From contig JH153569.1 of assembly GCA_000226015.1 (NCBI GenBank), positions 89,054-119,593 of the forward strand: a stretch of 30,540 bases of DNA. The letters run 5' to 3'. This DNA is from Mnemiopsis leidyi. Its lineage: Eukaryota > Ctenophora > Tentaculata > Lobata > Bolinopsidae. The position numbers were made by a program, and so were the translations under genes. The notes under the pieces are model-generated. The model made no database searches and had not been told where the DNA came from. It worked only from the letters and a program-made list of their open reading frames with translations. Below are positions 1-10,631 of the stretch, piece by piece (positions within the stretch are counted from its first letter, which is position 1; every line of letters starts with the position of its first letter).

Positions 1-2928
1 AAAGGCGGAAATCGCTGTTAAAACGCTATCTGCACTTGAGCCTTCGCACTCTAACAGCCTAAAAGGATAGAATTGAGTATAATTGCTAACTTTTATAAAC
101 AATTGGATTTGAAACTACGCAATCGGAAATCAAATCTGAGTTATCAAAGAGATTTCTTAAAGTTATAATCGCATTCTCTGTCTTATGTATGAGCAGATGT
201 GATGCATAGATAATCTGATATATACTTTTTCTACTACCTTAGGTATGTGTATAATCTGATATATACTTTTTCTACTACCTTAGGTAGGTGTATAATCTGA
301 TATATACTTTTTCTACTACCTTAGGTATGTGTATAATCTGATATATACTTTTCTACTACCTTAGGTATGTGTATAATCTGATATATACTTTTCTACTACC
401 TTAGGTATGTGTATAATCTGATATATACTTTCTCTACTACCTTAGGTATGTGTATAATCTGATATATACTTTCTCTACTACCTTAGGTATGTGTCTCCGA
501 AACCGATTGTGCTCACGGAGATAAATTGGAAGTAAATCCCATCCCAAAGCGATGCACCTTCCTGAAATAACAATTATAGCACTATTTTAGGGTACTTCCT
601 TAAATCTTATCCAGAGCCAAGAATATTTGAATAAGAAAATTCATCGGAAGATTGTATTGTCATGTTAGCTGTTTTATTTCGTCTCTCCTACCATAAAAAA
701 TTGTATTGTCCTTCTATATACTGTAGATTGTTAACCTGCCAGTGTGTGTAAGGCGTTATGATAGGACAGTTGACATTCATCAGCTCTTTCAACTTCTTCA
801 TACCCATATCTCCAGCAACGTTGACCGCTATGTTTAGGAAGAGGGTAACGAGGATGACACAACAAAGCGGTATCCAATACCAGCTTACATCTCTTGATAC
901 TCTAACCTTGGAATGAGATAAAAGGCTAGTGGAACATGAAAAAGATAAATTCTATAAGCAGAGTTATCAAGCAATGTAGATGAAATTATGATATCATAAA
1001 TCTTTATTCATTAATTATGAGATTCTAAGGGATACTGCTCCTGCATTTGGTCTGGTTATTTCTTGTGTTATTTCTTTAAAATTGAAAGACAAAATGAGAG
1101 AGTAAAGGTTAAAAATTGAGGTTGTAGTAGATAGGTAGGGAAGGGGATAAGAGATCGGAAAAGGGACCAGGGAAACAATATCAGATTATAAGGAATAGTG
1201 TTGGGTAGACGAAAAAAACATTGGGCCAGGACAAAAACAATGCATTCGAAATTTTTAAGTTTAAGTAATATATCTTAATGATAAGCTCGCACACTTACTA
1301 GTTTTCTGAAAACTTTGCCACACTTTTCTTTGATGAGGCCGATGAATATAGCGTATATGGGTATCCCCAATAAGGCGTATAGACAAACAATCGCTTTGCT
1401 TGAATAGGAACTTGGACTGAGCACTCCCCATCCTGAAATTAAAGTAAGTAGCAAGCTTCTAAATTCTGGACTCTGGAGAGCCTTTAGCAGGCAACGCCTG
1501 AACCTATTGCTTCTGCAGACTAACACAAGTGCATGTATAATTGCTTATGTACATAAATCATCCAGTGAAGTTGCTTTTTGCTGCATAACTTAGAGCGACT
1601 AATTCCCATTTAACCCTCGCAGATACGATTTCTCGACCATTCGGCTGGGTGGACCGTGAGGCTGCATAGATCCGATGGAATCCTAAGCTGAGCGCCAAAG
1701 ACGCTCACCCCACGGCTAGACAGCACCGGGATTCGAACAAGCAACCTCTTGATTACGAAACTGACATTCTAACCATCTGTGTGCGATGTAGTTAAGAACA
1801 AATTTCTAAACTTAGTAGCAAAATCCGCTGTCGCAACTAAGTTCCTGTAAAGCTTCCTGCACCGTTTGTGTGTCTCCTCATGGCAACAACCCAAAATTAA
1901 GAGTTTTGTCAAGCCAAAAGTTTCGTGATGTCAAATTGAGTGATAATGGGATAGAGGAATCTGCAAGGTGCTAGAGGTGTTGTCGTAGTTGGGCAACACA
2001 ACTAACAACTTTAGAAGACAATGAACTCTCTCTTTGAGAAAAAAAATTTTCTAGTTTTTTTAGAGCATAAAAATGGTCGTAATTCAATACAAGTAATCCA
2101 GATGCTACTGCTAATTTTAGATGCTACAAATTCAAAGATTAAACGATTGAATGTTAGAACGATACGAATATTGAAAGATTCGAATACTCATATTACTCAA
2201 AGATACAAAGATTTCCAAGAAGATTCGAAAAAAATGGATCACTACTAAGCTTCATGACGAAACGAGAATGATGCATCAAGAACGTACCAACGGTTGTGAT
2301 TATAGAAACTGAGAAGTAGAAAGACTGCCCATACGTCCACGGAACTGTCTTGTTATTGGAACAGGAAACTTCAGCATCTCCCATAAAGGTAGTCATGTTA
2401 ACAATGGGGTTCATATCTGAATCTCTGAAAATGATACATTGTTAGCTATATTTACTGTAATGGCTTATGGGGTTTTGCATATTAATATCTCTGAAAATGA
2501 TAGATTGTTAACTATGTTAGTTGAGATAATTGCTTGTCTTATAGCAGCACTAACAATTTAGTTTGATATCTTCATGTACTTACAGCGTGTTAGCAGCACT
2601 AACAATCTGATTTGATATGTTCATGTATTTCCACACCTGAAATTGTTTATTTTTGAAAAAAAAACCTTTTGCTTCTTGAGCTGCAGAAAAGAGCTGCTAT
2701 TAGAAATAGAGCCTAATTATTCAGCATTACAAACCGCCGCAATAACATCACTGAAATGGCAATGCTATCACATCTTTTAATTGTAAGATGAAAGTTTACT
2801 ATCTGAAAGTAACAAACCTGTCTCTCCATGTTTGGCTTTTCTAGCTTGCTCATCCCAAAACCTCCCAAGCATATGAATCCAATGTTAAGAAGCAATAAGA
2901 CTGTCGAAGTTATAATATCTACTCCCAT
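1..2928 (-). CDS. two-pore-domain (K2P) potassium channel, 3' end outside window
   Basis: Plasma-membrane K+ leak channel; 248 residues are visible. Exons in order: 2818-2928, 2584-2636, 2288-2424, 1299-1432, 736-906, 482-561 and 1-58 (continues left). All junctions keep phase. TM1 is at residues 5-25 and is followed by the family-typical LEKP. An extracellular cap region has Cys76 and N-glycosylation sequons (N43-I-S, N64-M-T, N79-K-T). Pore 1 (W84 to G103) ends T-V-G-W-G. TM2 (106-135) contains ALLGIP. TM3 lies near 154-172. Pore 2 (203-225) ends T-I-G-F-G-D. The intron between exons 3 and 4 splits the first glycine codon of filter 1, a position I recall as conserved in K2P genes. The start is the first ATG after an in-frame TAG. 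TM4 and the cytoplasmic tail are missing only because the window ends. The exon 5 donor is uncertain: 736 gives a long TM3-P2 linker, 826 a canonical one. Family certain; subfamily not assigned. Confidence 0.92.
210..494 (-). repeat. 7-copy 41-bp minisatellite across a K2P splice donor
   Basis: Seven head-to-tail copies (five of 41 bp, two of 40 bp) start at 210, 251, 292, 333, 373, 413 and 454; differences are single-base. On the gene strand each unit reads ACACATACCTAAG then GTAGTAGA, and also contains TATATATCAG. The copy nearest the exon (454-494) overlaps the last bases of K2P exon 6 and its functional donor (exon end at 482). The other six lie inside the intron spanning 59-481. Confidence 0.97.
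1590..1800 (-). mobile_element. tRNA-derived SINE in K2P intron
   Basis: On the minus strand a tRNA-like head (about 1790 down to 1719) has an A box TGGTTAGAATG (1765-1775) and a B box GTTCGAATC (1730-1738). The loop TTTCGTAA would give a CGT anticodon, that is, tRNA-Thr-like. The acceptor stem no longer pairs and the anticodon stem is degraded, so this is not a working tRNA. A non-tRNA body of more than 100 bp follows down to about 1590. It sits in the intron between exons 3 and 4 of the K2P gene, in the same orientation. I found no clear target-site duplication, so both ends are approximate. Confidence 0.7.
2421..2515 (-). repeat. duplicated acceptor region of K2P exon 3
   Basis: The stretch ending TATCATTTTCAG|AGAT occurs twice on the gene strand, 66 bp apart (around 2421-2450 and 2487-2516). 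The lower-coordinate copy is the one that keeps phase into exon 3. Confidence 0.75.
2541..2636 (-). repeat. tandem duplicate of K2P exon 2, one copy decayed
   Basis: Exon 2 of the K2P gene (2584-2636) and the interval about 2543-2580 are two diverged copies at a 49-bp offset; both contain ATTGTTAGTGCTGCTA on the gene strand. The downstream copy has an in-frame TAA and no GTAAGT donor, so it reads as a dead exon. Confidence 0.8.
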
Positions 2929-5900
2929 GATCTAGAAGCAGCATGGTAAAAATAGTGATCTCTTATATGTTTATGAATGTGTCAGAATTAATCACTGTAT
3001 ATGATTTATCTATTTTAAGGTTAAGTGTTACCTATAAGCAACAGGTATAATTAACACGAGCAGCATCTACTGGAAAAAATGTATTAGGGTATTGCAGTTA
3101 CGAAGTTGTTCACTAAGGGCTTTCGAAAGTATTAGAATTGAAAACTTCCTCCACTTTTGCGAGCCTACACTTTAAAGTAAACAACAATCAACGGCTTCTT
3201 AGAAAGCCTAAGAATATATTCGATTCTGGCCTTAAAATGCACAACATGTCTTAAATTTCAACGGGTTCCGGGGTTCCTGTCTACACATCCTTAGGCCCTG
3301 CATATTGCAACGTAAAGTTAGACAAGTAGGAGATACGGAGGTAGGCCCGAGGTGTCTCCCACGCTTAACGAATAGCCTGAGGTACTTTTCCTTCACAGTA
3401 AACTTCTTTTACCCCGCACGGAGATTCAACTTGGGGCGGTAATCCTTGTTTGTTAAGAGTATAGTAATGTGAAAGGTACGATTCTATTAGAGTACTAGAT
3501 ATTGCCTGAAGATTTGGATAAGGGGGCTGCAGAACCTTACAAACATCAATGTCTAACGAAAAACAAGTATCCACTTTTAATTCTAAGTGAATACTGATGA
3601 TTACTGATAAGGCTAAGATTGCATCGAACTAGCGAACAAGCTCATGCAGTGTAAGGGATTTATAGAACGATGAACGATAGAATATGTATCAACGAAGTTA
3701 CCAACCCTATCCAGTCTCCAAACGCTTAACAACTAATAAACAAAGGGAAGCATAGAGTCCATGAGACTTTTTTAGAGTTGTGTCGATAAAGCTGGCTTTT
3801 AATCTTAATAATAAATTGATAGCAGCAACGTAAGAGTTCTATCCGTATACGGCTATGATATTATATAATTATCAGAAGTAAGATCATTATACTGAATGTT
3901 AACACTTAACACAATTTAACAAATCAAGCGAACATTTTCAACACTCGCAGTTAATGTATCTCTGCCAAATGAATTATGCTGACTACTAAATACAGTAATC
4001 GGGACAAATCGGAAGTATCATCAGCGCCACAAATTGGATGGGAAGTTTTCACAGACGTTCAACGCTGAAATGCAAAAAAGTTGAATTCGGCAGTCTGTTT
4101 ATTTCCGTTAGACAGAAACCTTTTAGTAAGATATAGGCCGGCAATAATTTTCGGTACAAATTCTAAGTGCTACGCTAATTTTCACCTGTCACACTGAATT
4201 ATACAACGTTAACATCAAAGTCATGTGGTCAAGATTGTTTGCCATCGGTACAGTAGTGCCATCGGGGCATGATCGTATCTTTCTAGAGTGAAACAGAGTG
4301 TTAGATTCAGATCACTAGTTGATCAACAAAGTTAATAGAATTAGTTAAAAAACTTAATTGGTGACGAAGGTATAACTAATACAAGTAACTCAAACTAACT
4401 ACATTTATTCTGTATAAGTTGTTAACATTCACTTTCGTAGTATGTGCTTGAAGCCTTTAGCTGGCATGGCGAAATACTTATAGGCAATGTGAATATCTTT
4501 ATATTTGGTCGTATCTTCACTATTTATAAATGATGGAAATGGTAGAAAGCGGCGTCAGATGATGTTGGTGGTCAGAAGAGAAACACACAGATAATAAAGG
4601 CTTGAAATCTTCGTTTGATAACATCTAAACATCATTCGAGCCTCAATAAATTTGTTGTATTTGTAGTGTTATAGTAGTTCAAAACGACCTATCCTTACGC
4701 TCATTCCGTAACACACATGACGTGGGTTTTTTGTAAACTTTCGCTATGGAACCAACAAAACTTTACTTGCAAAATTCGAACGAACTATTACATACTTTTA
4801 ATGGATCAGAAAAATTGGAAGCAAAGGCTTTTCGCCAATATTGAAAATAATGCTCATTATTTGCAACACACTGCTGTGAGTACGAGGACTTTGTTAAGCG
4901 ACCTTCATCAATTTTTGTTTAGTCAAGTCAGAATACATGATCGATACCGTATACCAATGACTATAATAAATATATGTATCCCTACCCCTAAATATGCCAC
5001 AATGCAGCTGCACTTACTGTTTCACTGAATCCCCATCAAAAAGGTAATAGGATACACAATCCTGCAATCCGGGATACGAATTCAAAGCCCATTTGGTTTA
5101 GCAAACGTGGAACAGCTTAATTTTACGGAGATGCGACTATGCCATTAATCTACTTGATAATTGTACAATAGATTGACATATCATACATTCGGTTTGGCAT
5201 GGCCGAAAGTGTAGACCTAGTTCTATTTAATTTCCACAATTATTTTCAATTAGTATAGACATATAGATTTTGTGTGTTCTGGATCAGAACATGCAATATA
5301 ATACACAAAATGTTATGAAAAAGCAGTGTTAAAACTTCATAGAAATCATGGTTCAAAGAGGGTCGATAATTCGTATAATGACAAAAAAGTGTTTAATCGA
5401 AATCTATTGAAACGAATGTATCATCGTTCATATTGGCAATCAGAAATTGCAGCAAAGAATGGTTCAATTACTATGGAATGCTGTAATATCAAATCAACTC
5501 TATTCCTATAATAGAAGCTAAATGTTTGATTTCCTTCCCCCTACTTCTCAACTATCCGAAAAATTAAGCAATTGAAAAAATCTCCGAAGATTTATTATCA
5601 TTGACATAAAGAGGAAACATTTCTTAAGAAACAAAGCATGTTGAGATTTAGATCGACTCATTATAAATTAAGATATACCACCACATGCTAATGCAGACTT
5701 TATCCTATCGACAAGGCTTCCTAAGTACGCTAATTAGGGTAATCAGTGTACTTCCCTACTGAATTTGAAAATTAATTTGGGATTGAATTAGTAACTTGGC
5801 ATGATTATCATGTGTGTAGGGTGATTTCAGTGAGGGCGTAAACTATGGCCATCAGTCGTGAAGTTTCTAAATTTGAAATTGGCCCGACGTCCTGGCTTTT

Positions 5901-8312
5901 ATACAGCTCTGGAGTTTGTTGCATATAATTTGAAAATTCACAACTTCGCGTGGAACCCGCAGTAAAGTGCTTATGATATGGCCTATCAATAATAATTTTC
6001 CCCAGTTTAATCGCAAGAGTTAAGATCTCCTTAGCACCTGTCTGAATATTGTTTTGATAAAGTGACACTCCTAATTAAAAGCAATGAACAATGGAAACAC
6101 AAAAATGAGAAATTGAGCAACGTCATGTTTATTTTCAATGGCAAAGCGGACTCCATTACATTTAATCTTAGCATCTCTTATAATATCAAAACAAAGAAAC
6201 GGTTTGTAAGCAAAACAATGATACCAATCTGACTTTCCATTGTCAAACCTGAAGAAATGCTCACGCAAAACATAACAAAACAAATTCTTATCCGGATTCA
6301 TTCTGAGAAGCTCATATGATGAGTTGATGAAAGGAATTCTTCTTGTGGGAGAAATTTAAATACGAAAACCACTATTCATCAGGCAGATGTATTTAGGTCA
6401 ATTTAGACTTTTTTGTCAGTAAAGTTGACTGTATATTACGTGCCGGATCTTCTTCGTGAATGGCATCTATAATTGAACTTTGTACTAGCTTACTAGACAT
6501 CAGACAAAGGCAGTGGGAAAAAAGCTGATCATAAACTTGGACTGCAGGGGCGAATACTGCGAATACGAGAGTCAACAATGAAGAACATTTTGACAAATGT
6601 GCTGTAACTCCTGTATCAGTGGTCAACGACGTTCTGACTAACAATTCAGGAAATCAATTTGTCCAGCTAACTTAGGATTGACTCAATATTGACACGAGAT
6701 ATAAGTCAATTTCATGGCAAGAAATTACACAATGAACGATAGAAATAGTGATTTAAGTAATTACAATATATAGACCGTGTGAATGGCAGGGCACGTGCTT
6801 ATACGTTCAAGTGTGGAATGCCTGTCAATGCAATAGTAATTTTGATGGGGGAACTTTTTCTAGCACACGTACCAGAAAGTGCAAATAAACACGAAACATG
6901 AAATTGTGAACTGATTACCACTTCGATTATTGTGGCAGTCGTGACTTTATCTTAAATGGTATTCATGGTGAAAGTTTCATTTTGTTTTTAAATCGGGCCA
7001 TTCATAACTGTCATTGTAAAGTAAGGATCAACTTTAAATGTTTAGACAAAACTAAACTGTTCCACTTACGGAGCTCGGTTACCTCATTTCCCTGCACTTT
7101 AATTTTATGCAATTATTTTTATGGTATTCGATTCTTGTTTTATTAGTTTATTACCTTATTGGCACCCGCCCCAAAAACCCAGCCAAAAAACTACGTAACT
7201 TATTGAGGAAAAAAGGCCACCCCCATGTATATCATTGATAAGTAAGACTTATATAACGTCCCGACCCCTTACGTTAATTGCAAAGAAATGCGGCCCAAAT
7301 GCAGAAATTGATAGAGGAATGAATAAATGATTGAAAACGCGTTTTGAACATCTCGTAAGTTGTAATGTTGTAATGGTGTGTACATCAGACAAAATTGTAC
7401 GCAAGATTTACAAGATTTGATGAAAACTGAATATAAGTCCTTGAATGATGATCTCACAAATAAAGTTTTTGAGGAAACCGAAGTTAACAGCTGGAGTTTA
7501 TGGAGCTGGAATTAAAAGTTTAAAGATGAAAAATACTATATACAGGAAAGCATCGACCAATTACTTATCTTAACTCAATATCAAATCGTCATTGCCTATA
7601 TCTTAAACGTGCACCAAAGGATCTAGCTTTATGTCTAAGGGATAACGTGACTAAGTTGAACGAACTTGAGAACAAAATCATGTTGAAATGGATTAGGTAA
7701 GCTTAGTCAGCATCCATGATCTTACAAACCCTTTCGGGCATAACTGCAACCAGTCCCAAAGCTGACAGCAATGGTTATGCTAAATCATGTAGCAGTGATA
7801 ATAGTAGTGCATTCCATATAATTTCATATATAACTGCACAGTTGTCACTGCTTGTAGTTAAACTGACATTCTTTCACGACTGACCGACTTTACATTTTCC
7901 TTGTTCTTCTATATTGGTTACAAAGATTAGTTGATTTTTGCCTATAATTAATATTATATATTTACCTATAGTTTGAGAGATTTAATTTTAATTATACGAA
8001 TCGACACTGATCTCAAAACGCCCGCATGACGTAGAAGAAAAACTGAATCATGATACGCGATGATGTGATCAGATCGCAAATTGGTGCAAGAATTTTTATT
8101 ATTCGTCTCTAAGCGTTGGGATGAGTTCAGGGGATTGTTAGGTTCGTGACGTCTAACTACTTTCAAGGGATGGGTTAGGGTTTTGCATTGGAGTACTGGA
8201 GTGAAAGATTTTAAAGTCGGGTAACATGACATTGAGTCAATATGTCTGGAAATCTGGAATTCCTACTGCTTCACATATTATCTTACGATTAGGGTGTCTT
8301 CATTAGAGTTTT
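2929..8312. other. intergenic stretch without a confident gene
   Basis: AT-rich sequence upstream of the K2P start. Open frames up to 103 codons (for example 4717-5028 on the plus strand) have the Phe/Ile/Asn-rich composition of chance AT-rich translation and no paired splice sites. I see no tRNA, no transposase motif and no repeat cluster. The only piece with plausible splice structure is the weak minus-strand model at 5808-6302, listed separately. Confidence 0.6.
5808..6302 (-). CDS. weak two-exon candidate, small protein, function unknown
   Basis: Exon 6265-6302 contains an ATG (A of ATG at 6301) and ends in C|GTGAGC. Exon 5808-6070 follows a very good acceptor with a long pyrimidine run (TTTCCATTGTTCATTGC region, ending TTAG). 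The phases agree and give about 99 residues ending at TGA 5808. I recognise no domain. The putative intron is itself open in frame with the first exon, so the splice may not be used, and the whole model may be chance. Confidence 0.2.
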
Positions 8313-8962
8313 ATGGTTTATCCAAAGACCATCTCATGGTCCACGATGTCTGCTAATTCTCGAAATTCCTGTTGCCTTAGACTTCATTTCCGTCAAAATT
8401 CGGTACATAACAATGACAGATTGTTCCCGCGATTGCACCAAGATCTGTCTCTGAAAGAGAAGGAAAAGTTGCTTAGAAGGACCAACTACCAAAAGTAAAT
8501 GCCTCTTATATAGAACACTTTATAAAACTTCGATATTTGCTAACCTACGTGTACAAGCGACCGATATAACATCGACAATGACAGTTGTCTAATTCAAAAA
8601 CAATAGCAACAAAACAGGTAGAGACTGTCTATCAGAATTGCATACTACAAACTGACAGAATCCATACAGTGGTATACGGTTGAGCATGGGTTCGGTTGTA
8701 ATAATACTGCAGGTTGTTAAACGCCTGTTTGACCTAGGATTTGACTTACTTGACGTTCCTCATCCTACCTTAAGGCATTTACACCAGCTGATGTTTTATA
8801 TTTTGTATTTATCTAAGTATATATTCTCTATATGTAAAAATTTGAACCAAACCACGATCTTTATTCTTAATACTACTCTAAAAACGAAGGGGATCTATTT
8901 CGAGAAACAAGTTGTTTTCAGGTCAAACATTCCATTGCATAACGTTTCAATTGACTTCATGA
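8313..8962 (+). CDS. weak three-exon candidate, about 99 residues, function unknown
   Basis: Exons 8313-8494 (ATG start, donor AA|GTAAAT), 8636-8712 (acceptor CTGTCTATCAG, donor GCAG|GTTGTT) and 8922-8962 (acceptor GTTGTTTTCAG, stop TGA) agree in phase. Exon 1 is basic and ends with a Lys/Glu-rich helix-like stretch (around SLKEKEKLLRR). Exon 2 is of balanced composition (IAYYKLTESIQW). There is no known motif. The last exon adds only 12 residues and could equally be replaced by another acceptor (9031). Two of the three exons look coding; the full model is speculative. Confidence 0.27.
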
Positions 8963-9180
8963 CGTTTCACTGATACATCAAACAGCGACACTAATACGTT
9001 GTAATTAAAATACACGCTGACTTTTCAGGCTCAATACGAATACTGAAAGTGCAAATTGTAGAAACGTGAAATAGACGGACATTAAATTTAAACACCTGCA
9101 CCAAACGAGGGATATAATGGCCGATGTACAGCAGAAGTCATATCTAGGAAGTTCATAGTACACGCCACGCACTTAACCAC

Positions 9181-9208
9181 TACTTCAGCAAGACTACTTC
9201 AGCAAGAC
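9181..9208. repeat. 14-bp tandem duplication
   Basis: TACTTCAGCAAGAC occurs twice head to tail. Confidence 0.95.
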
Positions 9209-9551
9209 TTGATAGTGGTAACCGATACATGGTTACTTGGCAAATGACTTAATGTCAATCTTCGCACATTGAGGCAATTGGCATTTGTATAGGCTTCGTT
9301 TAGCCATATAATGCGTGCTTGTGGGTGTTGCTTTGCATAAGGTGACGCTGAAGCAATCTGGGAAATGAGTAAATGATCATTATTTTCCGTTATTTATATC
9401 ATATAGAAGCAAAAAGAGTACAACGACTGGGAAACAGTTCATTTCTTATCGCTTCAATTGGGTCAATGGGGCTAGAATCAGTATAGATACTTAGATAACT
9501 CAAAGTACAGAACTTAACTAAGGCTAAGTTTAAAAAAAAAAAGCAAAACAA

Positions 9552-9647
9552 GAACAGCTCTGAACTGAGGAAATGAAGATGTTCAAGAGCTGAGCTGTAT
9601 GCGAACAGCTCTGGACCAAGAAGATGTTTTAGAGCTGAGCTGTATGC
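9552..9647. repeat. two-copy tandem repeat, about 50 bp
   Basis: Copies at 9552-9602 and 9603-9647 both begin GAACAGCTCTG and end AGAGCTGAGCTGTATGC; the second is 6 bp shorter. The unit contains short self-complementary parts (AGCTC/GAGCT). Confidence 0.9.
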
Positions 9648-9989
9648 GACTATGCGAGAAAAGCAGGCTCATATGTTTTGACAAGGAGCATTTTAACAGG
9701 ACACTGCCTCATTCTGCCATAACTTTTAACACTTCTCCGTGTACCCAGTACAGGGTAAGAGCGGTTAACATGCGGATGGTTTACCAATAGGTCTAAGCGA
9801 TCTGATGGGTTAACTCAGCCTCAGGTTGGCCCTTGCCAGTTTGAGCGGTGGAGTAAAAGCAGTGAACCGTAGCTGTTAATTCGCTGGCTTAGTGAGACTG
9901 AGAGCCGAAAAGAGGAAGAATTAGTGACTGTTAACGTAACATATATAGCTGCTGCACTTTACCGCCAATATAGGAAAACTCAGTGACAT

Positions 9990-10631
9990 ATGAGAAAAAC
10001 AAGCCGACAATATTGTCCTGTTAGTCGAGCTGCGTATAACGGTAAGCGCGGAAAGTTTGCCAGCAGCGGCCGGACCATTATTTTCTCCTGTAAAGAAGCA
10101 CGTGTAGTACGGACCGTATTATGTAGTCCTAACTACTGAGAACTGCATTACGTGTCATTACGTTACATTACCATGGCAACAGCTAGGTAACCCACGTGAC
10201 GTGATATCAGAGAAAGTGCTGTCCAGTTAAGCACACCACGTGACCTGACATAACAACACGTGTCAAAATAAAGCCAAGTTGAGAAACAAACGCTGTTTGA
10301 TGACCTTTTATCTTCTGATCCAGGAACTGAAAGACGTAGCAAAGTCCCGAGTTTTGTAGGGTATCTTCTAGCGTGAAGTGTCGACAATGAAGATTTTCTA
10401 AGTTTCATTGCAGGCACATTGCAAGGAAATGACCAAAGTGCGGACGTGTTTGTTGGTTTGCACGTGCGGACTTGTGAATCCCGTCATCCTGATCATCGCT
10501 CATCAGATCTGGGACTTGTCAACACCCAACCTGCAGGATCAGGTCGAGAATACAAGGCTGGGTTTTCAAACATCTTAGGTCTGACTGGAGGGTTAGATGG
10601 TACTGAAAACGTAACTGTTAGTGTAGCATGA
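9990..10631 (+). CDS. candidate two-exon gene, 89 residues, function unknown
   Basis: Exon 1 (9990-10041) starts at an ATG preceded by an in-frame TGA and ends in a strong donor (ACG|GTAAGC). Exon 2 (10414-10631) follows a good acceptor (AGTTTCATTGCAG) and stays open for 72 codons to TGA. The phases match (1/1). The protein starts MRKTSRQYCPVSR; exon 2 is hydrophilic and Gly/Ser/Asp-rich with no hydrophobic segment and no domain I recognise. Base composition rises towards 50% GC, unlike the flanks. The intron holds an X-box and several E-boxes. Several other frames on both strands are also open here (for example minus 10163-10417 and 10493-10804), so the strand call is uncertain. Confidence 0.38.
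10099..10262. promoter_or_regulatory. E-box cluster with RFX-type X-box
   Basis: Four CACGTG E-boxes lie at 10099, 10193, 10237 and 10257, and ATTACCATGGCAAC at 10167-10180 fits the X-box consensus RYYNYYWWRRNRAC at every position. A further CACGTG is at 10461. This suggests a promoter or enhancer; the target gene is unclear, the nearest candidate being 9990-10631. Confidence 0.5.

Noticed and set aside
1719-1790. functional tRNA-Thr gene
   Set aside because: Both internal boxes are present, but the acceptor and anticodon stems do not pair and a SINE body follows.
2021-2248. 75-codon Asn/Lys-rich plus-strand frame
   Set aside because: Antisense to a K2P intron, A-rich composition and no supporting signals.
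9000-9060. exon after the acceptor at about 9031 for the 8313 candidate
   Set aside because: Equally phase-compatible as the 8922 exon and just as short; there is no basis to prefer it.
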